Shown in pieces: positions 1 to 6,958 of a stretch of 64,000 bases of DNA. The notes under the pieces were generated by a model. The model was not told the DNA's origin, made no database searches, and worked only from the letters and a program-made list of their open reading frames with translations. The stretch's first letter is position 1. Every line of letters begins with the position of its first letter. Position numbers and translations under genes: made by a program. Origin of the DNA: JAEKNW01 sp963677815 (GTDB lineage: Bacteria > Cloacimonadota > Cloacimonadia > Cloacimonadales > JAFGVF01); NCBI GenBank assembly GCA_963677815.1, contig OY782499.1:2108001-2172000 (forward strand). The letters are read 5' to 3'.

Positions 1-1592
1 GTTTCGCACAAAAATTCAGATAAGATATCATCCCAATCAGCCTTACTCTCTTTAATTTTTTTATCTTTGAAAAGCCAAAATTTGTTAGCTAATTTTGAGA
101 TAAAGTTACGGTCATGAGAAACAAATATAATAGTTCCTTGATAATCTTTTAAAGAAGTTATAAGGTCATCAACCATCATAATATCAAGGTGATTAGTAGG
201 TTCATCTAGTAAGAGGACATTAGGTTGTTGATGGATTAAAAGAGCCAAGTTTAATCTTGCCTTCTCTCCCCCACTCATAAATTCTATTGGCTTATCAACA
301 TCATCACCTGTGAACCCATAACGAGCAAGATATTTGAGAACATAACCAATAGGTTCACTTGGGACTAATTGCCAAATAGTTTCTTTAGGAGTTAATTTAG
401 TTTCTAAGCTTGAATGAAACTGGTCAAAATATCCGATATTGATATTACTTCCAATTTTGCATTTGCCGGAAAGAAGCTGTTGCTCTTGAAGAAGAACTTT
501 TATCAAAGTAGTTTTACCACATCCATTTCTACCTATTATAGCGATCCTATCTTGATATTGAGCTCTAACATTTATATCATTAGCTAACTTTAAAGTAGGG
601 AAACCAAGCGATGCATTTTGAAATACAAACACATCATTCCCTGTTCTTTCGGTAGAAGAGAAAGTCAAGTTGAAGCGTTTTTCATTACCAACGGCATCAA
701 TTATATCAAGTTTTTCTAATTGCTTTAATCTTGAACGAGCTTGAATAGTTTTTTGCGAGCCAATATTTCTCCTTACAAAATCCATAGTTGTCTCAATATG
801 TTTTTGCTGTTGCTGGTAGGCTTTCTGTTGTTGCTCTTTTCTTAACTTCGATTCAATTTCATAAAAAGAATAATTACCTCCATAAGTCGAAATAGTCTTA
901 TTTTCAATTTCGAAGATATTTTTCACTGTTTTATTCAAGAATTCTTTATCATGAGAAATAATTATATAAGGTATTCCAAGGTTAACAAGATAATTTTCTA
1001 ACCATGAAATCATGTGTAAATCTAAATGATTAGTAGGTTCATCAAGGAGTAATAAGTTAAAATCAGAAAGAAGAATCTTTGCTAATTCAATTCTTGTTTG
1101 TTCTCCCCCACTAAATTTATTTATCTGATTAGTCCATGTCCCTTCATTGAATCCCAATGATGTTAGAATAAGTTTGATATTTGTCTCATAATCATAAGCA
1201 CCAATTGTAAAGAATTCTTCTTCTAGTTTTGATAAAAGATTCAAATTCTCTTGCGAATGGTCACGAGATAACATCTCTCGAACTTCTTGGAGTCTTTTTT
1301 GCTTAACTAAGAAGTCGCTTCTACTTTCTAATACAGATTCATATAGTGTTGAAGATAAGTTAAGAGTATTAACTTGTTTTAAATAGGCTATTTTAGTAGA
1401 AGATGCATAATTTACTAGACCAGATGAAGCTTGTATTTCTTTGTTAATAATCTTCATCAGGGTAGTTTTACCACATCCATTTCTACCAATTAAACCAATT
1501 CTAGAATCATAATTTATATTAAATGAAATGTCCTTTAACAGATTAAAACCTGCGAAGGTCATTTCAATTTCATTTACTTGAATCAAACTCAA
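1..1592 (-). CDS. ABC-F family ATPase (3' end beyond left edge)
   Basis: This is a cytoplasmic ABC-F protein with two ATP-binding cassettes in one chain and no membrane segments; family members act on the ribosome (EttA/Uup/antibiotic-protection types) and the exact subtype cannot be told here. Both Walker A motifs read GRNGCGKTT, one near residue 35 and one near residue 350. ABC signatures are FSGGEQTR and MSGGEKAR, each followed by LLLDEPTNHLD. A Gln/Lys-rich linker lies between the cassettes. The start is taken as TTG at 1592, because AGGAGA lies 5 nt upstream and overlaps the hutI stop codon. 530 codons are visible and the C-terminal end lies outside the window. The tight junction suggests co-transcription with hutI. 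Confidence 0.93.
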   Translation of the reverse strand, partial: MSLIQVNEIEMTFAGFNLLKDISFNINYDSRIGLIGRNGCGKTTLMKIINKEIQASSGLVNYASSTKIAYLKQVNTLNLSSTLYESVLESRSDFLVKQKRLQEVREMLSRDHSQENLNLLSKLEEEFFTIGAYDYETNIKLILTSLGFNEGTWTNQINKFSGGEQTRIELAKILLSDFNLLLLDEPTNHLDLHMISWLENYLVNLGIPYIIISHDKEFLNKTVKNIFEIENKTISTYGGNYSFYEIESKLRKEQQQKAYQQQQKHIETTMDFVRRNIGSQKTIQARSRLKQLEKLDIIDAVGNEKRFNLTFSSTERTGNDVFVFQNASLGFPTLKLANDINVRAQYQDRIAIIGRNGCGKTTLIKVLLQEQQLLSGKCKIGSNINIGYFDQFHSSLETKLTPKETIWQLVPSEPIGYVLKYLARYGFTGDDVDKPIEFMSGGEKARLNLALLIHQQPNVLLLDEPTNHLDIMMVDDLITSLKDYQGTIIFVSHDRNFISKLANKFWLFKDKKIKESKADWDDILSEFLCE

Positions 1593-1601
1593 GGTATTCT
1601 C

Positions 1602-2855
1602 CTAATTTTGGTGAATAAGTTCACCTTTTTTATATACTTCTTTAATATTATTAGAACCAAAATGATATGGAAGGTATTGGTAGCTTGGCATATCTGTAAT
1701 TAATATATCAGCATACTTACCGATTTCTAAAGAACCGACTTTATCAGCCATACCAATGGCATGAGCAGCATTAATGGTAGATGCTACAATAGCTTCTGCT
1801 GGTGTCATTTTCATTTGTAGACAAGCTAGTGTGATAACAAACTGCATATTATCGCAATTGCATGAACCAGGATTGAAATCGCTGGCTAAGGCAAGTGGTG
1901 CATTATTGTCTATCATTAAGCGAGCATTAGCATAAGAGCTTAGACCCAAAGAGAAAATGGTAGCGGGAAGTAAAGTTGCAATTACTCCTTTCTTGGCTAA
2001 AGCTTTTATACCCTTTTCTGAAGCAGCACCTAGATGATCTGCTGATACACATCCTAATTCTGCAGCTAATTCAGCACCTCCAATAGGAACGATTTCATCA
2101 GCGTGCATTTTAAGTTTAAGTCCATGCTCCTTAGCACATTGAAGTACTTTACGTGATTCTTCAATAGAGTAAACATGGTCTTCAGTGAAGATATCACAAT
2201 ATTCAGCTAGTCCAGATTCTGCAACTTTAGGAATCATTTCATTTATTAAAATATCAATATATCCTTGATGGTTTTCCTTATATTCTTTTGGAAACTCATG
2301 AGCACCCATAAAGGTGGCTACAATATCGATATTTTCAGAATTTTTTAGTTTGTCAATAACTCTTAATTGCTTCATTTCAGCTTCTGTTTCTAGACCATAG
2401 CCAGATTTAGCTTCTATTGTGGTTGTTCCACATGATATCATTTTTTTAATTCTTTCTTGAGCAAGTTGGTAAAGCAAATCCTGTGAGGCATCTTTTGTAG
2501 TTGTGATTGTAGAATTAATTCCACCACCTGCTAAAGATATTTCTACATATCCTTTACCTTCAATTCTCATTTCAAATTCATTTTCACGTGTATGAACAAA
2601 AATTGGATGAGTATGTGGATCTACAAAACCTGGCATAACAACTTTGTCCATAGCATCTATAATCTCACTAGGTCTAAAGTTATCAAGAATATTATCTGTA
2701 GTATCAACAGCAACTATTATACCATCTTTGATGGCTAAAGCACCATTACTTATGATTCCTAAATTAGACATCTCTCTCCCTACACGAGGTTTATCTCCAC
2801 CAGCTACAGTGATTAACTGATTGGCATTTATAATTATTTTATCTACAATTTGCAT
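1602..2855 (-). CDS. hutI: Imidazolonepropionase
   Basis: HutI hydrolyses 4-imidazolone-5-propanoate to N-formimidoyl-L-glutamate, the third step of histidine degradation, in the cytoplasm. The 417-residue length is typical. Amidohydrolase-fold signatures are visible: HTHPIF for metal binding, GTTTIEAKSGYG, HADE and ALASDFNPGS near the C terminus. The ATG at 2855 is preferred: GGAG lies 5 nt before it, whereas the in-frame GTG at 2861 overlaps that ribosome binding site. No hutH, hutU or formiminotransferase gene is in the window. It lies 35 bp downstream of the HgdB-like gene on the same strand, so the two are probably co-transcribed; this places glutamate-yielding histidine catabolism beside a 2-hydroxyacyl-CoA dehydratase component. 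Confidence 0.95.
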   Translation of the reverse strand: MQIVDKIIINANQLITVAGGDKPRVGREMSNLGIISNGALAIKDGIIVAVDTTDNILDNFRPSEIIDAMDKVVMPGFVDPHTHPIFVHTRENEFEMRIEGKGYVEISLAGGGINSTITTTKDASQDLLYQLAQERIKKMISCGTTTIEAKSGYGLETEAEMKQLRVIDKLKNSENIDIVATFMGAHEFPKEYKENHQGYIDILINEMIPKVAESGLAEYCDIFTEDHVYSIEESRKVLQCAKEHGLKLKMHADEIVPIGGAELAAELGCVSADHLGAASEKGIKALAKKGVIATLLPATIFSLGLSSYANARLMIDNNAPLALASDFNPGSCNCDNMQFVITLACLQMKMTPAEAIVASTINAAHAIGMADKVGSLEIGKYADILITDMPSYQYLPYHFGSNNIKEVYKKGELIHQN

Positions 2856-2890
2856 TATCACTCCGTTTATTTTTTTATCTATTATTTGGT

Positions 2891-3862
2891 TTAGTTTTCT
2901 AACATTTCTAAGAAGCTTTCAATTCTTAGTTTAGTTCTTTCATCTAATTTCCCTGGTTTATCTCCCTCAATTAGCAGGATTGGTAATTTAATATTCTCTT
3001 TCAAAAGAATATTATCTATTTGTCTGTGACAAAAAGACTGGGTATATGACACTACCGCATCAATTTTTCTTTTTTCTATTTCTCTTAGTATATCTTTAAG
3101 TCTAAATTCAATATCATAAGGGTAGGTATATTTTAAATACTGGTCAACTATATCTTTTTCTAAATAAGGCATGGAGAATTGCCTTTGAACTTCATTGAAA
3201 ACAACACGTGCTCCAAGCTCTTCAAAAGTAGTGTAAATATCAGTCAAAATTGGTGGAACTCCTAGAAAAGCTAACCTTATTTCATTCTTTTTGGGCTCTC
3301 GTTTTTCTACCTCGATTAAAAATTCTTTAAGTTCTCTATTAAACTTGTGATAATCGCAATTAAAATCCGATGAAGATACTAACCAAAGATGATTTTCAAA
3401 ACCAGTAACCTTGTTATCAATGTATGTTAGTTCATCTAATTGTTTTAACTTTAGTCTTATTGAGTCCAATTCTGCTTTAGTTTTATAGACTTCCTCCATA
3501 GACACTTCAAAGTGATTAGCAAATCGAATAATCTCGTCTTTAAGATTTTCTCTATTTCTGTTATAGGGAAATGAAAAGGAAGATATCTTGATGCCCTCGC
3601 TTTTTATAATAGACATTAGTGAATGTGTGTTAGAACAATCACCCTCAACAACACCAACTAACTCATCTATATTAGACTCTTTTGCTACACTATATAAGCC
3701 CTTTATCCAAGCACAAATATTTCTTGGGAATCCTCTTTTTTCAGCTTCTGTAACTTTTTGTAAAGCATTTCCTGAAACTAAAATATTATTCAAATCAATA
3801 GGAATATTGTTACTCGCATATATCACTTCTATAGGAAGTGATGTAGTCATTCCAATCTTCAT
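2891..3862 (-). CDS. 2-hydroxyacyl-CoA dehydratase D-component-like protein (HgdB family)
   Basis: The protein resembles the HgdB/FldC/BcrC family, Fe-S subunits of 2-hydroxyacyl-CoA dehydratases and benzoyl-CoA reductases. Evidence is the N-terminal MTTSLPIEVIYAS motif, a Cys in RNICAW, a Cys in EGDCSNTH, the later segment RLAFLGVPPI and a Cys in SFCHRQ, which are candidate cluster ligands. At 323 residues it is somewhat short for HgdB. The ATG at 3862 follows AGAGGAA, so an upstream in-frame extension is not used. No alpha subunit or HgdC-type ATPase activator is adjacent, so it may be an orphan subunit or a member of the broad, uncharacterised side of the family. Substrate is unknown. Confidence 0.75.
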   Translation of the reverse strand: MKIGMTTSLPIEVIYASNNIPIDLNNILVSGNALQKVTEAEKRGFPRNICAWIKGLYSVAKESNIDELVGVVEGDCSNTHSLMSIIKSEGIKISSFSFPYNRNRENLKDEIIRFANHFEVSMEEVYKTKAELDSIRLKLKQLDELTYIDNKVTGFENHLWLVSSSDFNCDYHKFNRELKEFLIEVEKREPKKNEIRLAFLGVPPILTDIYTTFEELGARVVFNEVQRQFSMPYLEKDIVDQYLKYTYPYDIEFRLKDILREIEKRKIDAVVSYTQSFCHRQIDNILLKENIKLPILLIEGDKPGKLDERTKLRIESFLEMLEN

Positions 3863-4019
3863 TATTCCTCTTTTATACAAATTTTTTTGTTAATGAGATA
3901 AACTCATAACAACGTTGTGTTACTTTTCAAATTTGGATAAAGATGACAAGATTTTTTTTCTTTAAGTAGCAATATTCCTATCTTATTTCCGATTATAAAC
4001 TTTTAGTAGCAAATTAGAT

Positions 4020-4391
4020 TTATTTATTTTCAGTTTGTTCTTTTACTTCTTCATTATTTACTTGCTTTTCATCTTCTACTTTAATTTCTACTTCAACATC
4101 TTCAATTTCTTCTTCAGTATCTCTTTCTTCTTTGACAGCTTGAGTTTCATCCTTTTTACTTTTATCATTGGTAATAGTATTATTACCGAAATTAAAGGAA
4201 TCCTTAATATTATACCTAAAATCAAAAAGAGCCTTACAAATAAAGTAAAGCATTATAGACTGCCAGTAGGTTATTTTTTTTGTTCCGAATAGTTCAGGGA
4301 AAAGTTTGTTCCATAAAAATTTAAGTAAACCTGAAACTGTTATAAGGAAACCTATTCCTTGAATTTGCACATTGCTTTTCATATTTTTCAT
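4020..4391 (-). CDS. Small membrane protein with acidic tail, function unknown
   Basis: I do not recognise this 123-residue protein. Residues about 9-30 and 42-60 are hydrophobic and look like two membrane segments. The remaining 60 residues are strongly charged, dominated by Glu and Lys (runs such as EERDTEEEIEDVEVE), and should be disordered and face one side of the membrane. ATG at 4391 is chosen because AGGAG lies exactly 6 nt upstream; an ATG at 4397 directly abuts that site. It stands alone, between a 58-bp palindromic repeat upstream and the HgdB-like gene downstream. Confidence 0.6.
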   Translation of the reverse strand: MKNMKSNVQIQGIGFLITVSGLLKFLWNKLFPELFGTKKITYWQSIMLYFICKALFDFRYNIKDSFNFGNNTITNDKSKKDETQAVKEERDTEEEIEDVEVEIKVEDEKQVNNEEVKEQTENK

Positions 4392-4474
4392 TTTCATCTC
4401 CTGTTGATTTTTATAATTATTGATATTATCTAAAAAGTGTCAACTAATATTTTGTATTTATTTAAATGCAGTGT

Positions 4475-4532
4475 GTTGATTGTTACTTTCTCAATAAATT
4501 TCCTATGAAATATTGAGTAACTAACAATCAAG
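4475..4532. repeat. 58-bp imperfect palindromic intergenic repeat, copy 1
   Basis: Arms of 21 nt, beginning TTGATTGTTACT and ending AGTAACTAACAATCAA, pair with two mismatches. The reverse complement of this copy aligns without gaps over 58 bp to copy 2 (25815-25872), with 45 identical positions. It lies between the gdhA terminator and the small membrane protein gene. No T-tract of terminator type adjoins it. Confidence 0.8.
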
Positions 4533-4533
4533 G

Positions 4534-4571
4534 AACAAAAAGAAATGGGGTATCAATAATGATACCCCATT
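4534..4571 (-). terminator. Intrinsic terminator of gdhA
   Basis: On the minus strand an 11-bp perfect stem (AATGGGGTATC with GATACCCCATT) with a 6-nt loop is followed by TCTTTTTG. It lies 37 bp past the gdhA stop codon and fits a Rho-independent terminator. Confidence 0.88.
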
Positions 4572-4607
4572 CTATTATATTATTTAGTCGTTTAACAAAC
4601 TAAAAGT

Positions 4608-5948
4608 TTATACAATACCTTGTTGAAGCATTGCTTCAGCAACTTTCATGAAACCAGCAATATTAGCACCTTTAGCATAGTCGATAAAGCCATCAGCTTC
4701 TGTACCATATTTAACACAAGCTTCGTGAATGTCAGCCATAATACGTTTTAACTTTTCATCAACTTCTTCAGCAGTCCAGTTGTATCTTAAAGAGTTTTGA
4801 GACATTTCAAGACCAGAAACAGCAACACCACCAGCATTAGCAGCTTTACCAGGACCGAAAGGAACTTTTGCAGTATGGAAAGCATGAGCAGCATCAGCTG
4901 TACAAGGCATGTTAGCAACTTCGATAATTGCTTGAACGCCATTAGCGATTAATTTGTCTGCATCTTCTTTGTGAAGTTCGTTTTGAGTAGCACATGGGAA
5001 TGCGATATCTACTTTAACGCCCCAAGGTTTTTCTCCAGGGAAGAATTTAGCATTAGGGAATGATTTAACATAATCACCAACTCTGTCATTGTTAGAAGCT
5101 CTTAAGTCTAACATACATTGCCATTTTTCAGGAGTATTGATACCTTCTTCGTCTAAAACGTAACCGTCAGGACCAGAAAGAGTGATAACTTTAGCACCGA
5201 GTTCAGTAGCTTTTTGGCATACGCCCCATGAAACATTACCGAAACCAGAAACTGCAACAGTTTTGCCTTCAAGAGTTTCATTTTTGTCAGCTAACATACC
5301 TTTTGCATAATATACGCCACCAAAACCTGTAGCTTCAGGTCTGATTAATGATCCACCCCAAGTTCTACCTTTACCAGTAAGAACGCCAGTGAATTCGTTA
5401 CGTAATTTTTTATACATACCGAACATGTAACCGATTTCTCTTCCACCAACACCGATGTCACCAGCAGGAACGTCTGTGTTAGGTCCGATATGACGGAATA
5501 ATTCCATCATGAATGATTGACAGAATCTCATGATTTCAGCATCTGATCTACCTCTAGCGTCGAAGTCAGATCCACCTTTACCACCACCCATAGGAAGAGT
5601 AGTTAAACTATTCTTAAAGATTTGTTCGAAACCTAAGAATTTAAGGATAGAAAGATTAACAGAAGGATGGAATCTTAATCCACCTTTATATGGTCCAATA
5701 GCACTATTAAACTCAATTCTGTAGCCTTTATTTACATGAACTTCACCTTTGTCATCTGTCCATGGAACACGGAACATGATAACTCTTTCAGGTTCAACAA
5801 GTCTGTCTAAAATTTTTGCTTGTACAAAAGCAGGGTTACTTTGATAAGCTTCCCAGATAGTATCAACAACTTCTTTCACAGCTTGAATAAATTCAGGTTG
5901 TCCAGGGTTTTTAGCTTCTACTTGAGCTACAAATTCTTGTGCGGTCAT
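4608..5948 (-). CDS. gdhA: Glutamate dehydrogenase
   Basis: Hexameric-type glutamate dehydrogenase, interconverting glutamate with 2-oxoglutarate and ammonia in the cytoplasm. The 446-residue length matches E. coli GdhA. Visible landmarks are GPYKGGLRFHPSVN, PMGGGKGGSDFD with the catalytic Lys region, DVPAGDIGVGGRE, and the nucleotide-binding GFGNVSWG. The family resemblance is to the NADP-type small enzymes; coenzyme preference cannot be settled by eye. The start has a strong GGAGG 7 nt upstream. It appears monocistronic, with its own candidate promoter and a strong terminator. With hutI and the HgdB-like gene nearby it suggests amino-acid fermentation through glutamate. Confidence 0.97.
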   Translation of the reverse strand: MTAQEFVAQVEAKNPGQPEFIQAVKEVVDTIWEAYQSNPAFVQAKILDRLVEPERVIMFRVPWTDDKGEVHVNKGYRIEFNSAIGPYKGGLRFHPSVNLSILKFLGFEQIFKNSLTTLPMGGGKGGSDFDARGRSDAEIMRFCQSFMMELFRHIGPNTDVPAGDIGVGGREIGYMFGMYKKLRNEFTGVLTGKGRTWGGSLIRPEATGFGGVYYAKGMLADKNETLEGKTVAVSGFGNVSWGVCQKATELGAKVITLSGPDGYVLDEEGINTPEKWQCMLDLRASNNDRVGDYVKSFPNAKFFPGEKPWGVKVDIAFPCATQNELHKEDADKLIANGVQAIIEVANMPCTADAAHAFHTAKVPFGPGKAANAGGVAVSGLEMSQNSLRYNWTAEEVDEKLKRIMADIHEACVKYGTEADGFIDYAKGANIAGFMKVAEAMLQQGIV

Positions 5949-5985
5949 TACGAACCTCCATCAATTTTTTTTATTAAATTTATGT

Positions 5986-6015
5986 CTTATTTAAAATATC
6001 ACATTTATTTGTCAA
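5986..6015 (-). promoter_or_regulatory. Candidate promoter of gdhA
   Basis: Minus strand TTGACA at 6010-6015 and AATAAG at 5986-5991, separated by 18 bp, about 40 bp before the gdhA start codon. The -35 is perfect and the -10 matches 4 of 6 bases of TATAAT. The rest of the 5949-6151 gap is very AT-rich and holds nothing else I can support. Confidence 0.5.
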
Positions 6016-6151
6016 GCTTTTCAGAAAAATTTATTTTAAAATATTATAAAAGCCTGTTATAAAATATTTTAAGAAGTCATATATTATTTATTAAATGATT
6101 TTTTAAAGATAAAATAAGTTCCGATAAACGTGTTTTTCGATAAAATATTAT

Positions 6152-6958
6152 CTAAAAATTATGTTTCTGACATATTTTACAGAAATAAGTGGACCTTCCC
6201 CCTATTTTAATCTTATCTACAATGTGTCCAAATGGACACTTTTCTTTACCATAAACTTGTAAAAAGTTTTGGAATGAACCTTTTTTATCATCAACTCTTC
6301 TATAGTCAGATATTGTAGTACCGTTGCAATCAATAGCCTCTTGTAAAACAAGTTTAATTTCTTTCACAAGTTCTTTTATTTGTTTATTGCTGAGTTTATT
6401 AGCTGGTAAAAGAGGATGAATTCTTGTTCGGTACAAAACTTCACAGACATAAATATTACCTAATCCAGCGATTTTTTTCTGATTAAGTAAAAATGTCTTA
6501 ATCGGTGAAGATACTTTAATAGTATGATCTTTTAAGTAGTTATCATTAAAATCATCAGTTAGAGGTTCAACACCTAAATTTTTAAAATAGTCTGGATATT
6601 CACTCTTAGGTAAACAGTCGATTGTACCAAAAGTTCGTACATCATCAAATCTCAAATAGCTATTATCTGTGAAATTAATTCTAGCCCTTTCATGTTTTAA
6701 AGGTTCTTGCTCTAATTCTTCATAAATAAGTTTGCCTGTCATTCTCAAGTGAACAATTATAGCATAAGAGTTTTGAAGTTCAATCAAGATATATTTACCT
6801 CTTCTAATCACATCAGACACTTGACAAATATAAGCAGAATCATCGCAAGTTATTCTTAGTGTATTAGGATAAAACTCTTCAATAGAGTCTATTTCTTTCC
6901 CTAAGATAGATGCTTTTAATTCATTAACAACAGTTTGTACTTCTGGTAATTCAGGCAT
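6152..6958 (-). CDS. mutM: Formamidopyrimidine-DNA glycosylase
   Basis: Fpg/MutM removes oxidised purines such as 8-oxoguanine from DNA and nicks the abasic site. The N terminus MPELPEV supplies the catalytic Pro2 and Glu3; RRGKYI carries the conserved Lys, and AGLGNIY the helix-two-turn-helix region. Length (268) is normal. The C-terminal zinc finger is odd: instead of CxxC...CxxC it reads CPFGH followed 14 residues later by CKIC, so the second Cys is missing and a His sits one place further on. The Arg of the finger (GGRSTYFC) is kept. The start codon overlaps the stop of the upstream radical SAM gene as TAATG, indicating translational coupling. Confidence 0.94.
   Translation of the reverse strand: MPELPEVQTVVNELKASILGKEIDSIEEFYPNTLRITCDDSAYICQVSDVIRRGKYILIELQNSYAIIVHLRMTGKLIYEELEQEPLKHERARINFTDNSYLRFDDVRTFGTIDCLPKSEYPDYFKNLGVEPLTDDFNDNYLKDHTIKVSSPIKTFLLNQKKIAGLGNIYVCEVLYRTRIHPLLPANKLSNKQIKELVKEIKLVLQEAIDCNGTTISDYRRVDDKKGSFQNFLQVYGKEKCPFGHIVDKIKIGGRSTYFCKICQKHNF

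Noticed and set aside
3588..3893. Plus-strand ORF of 101 residues opposite the HgdB-like gene
   Set aside because: Antisense to a recognisable coding sequence and without a ribosome binding site.
5949..6151. Possible small gene or RNA in the gap between gdhA and fpg
   Set aside because: Very AT-rich sequence with many stops in all frames; only a promoter can be argued for.
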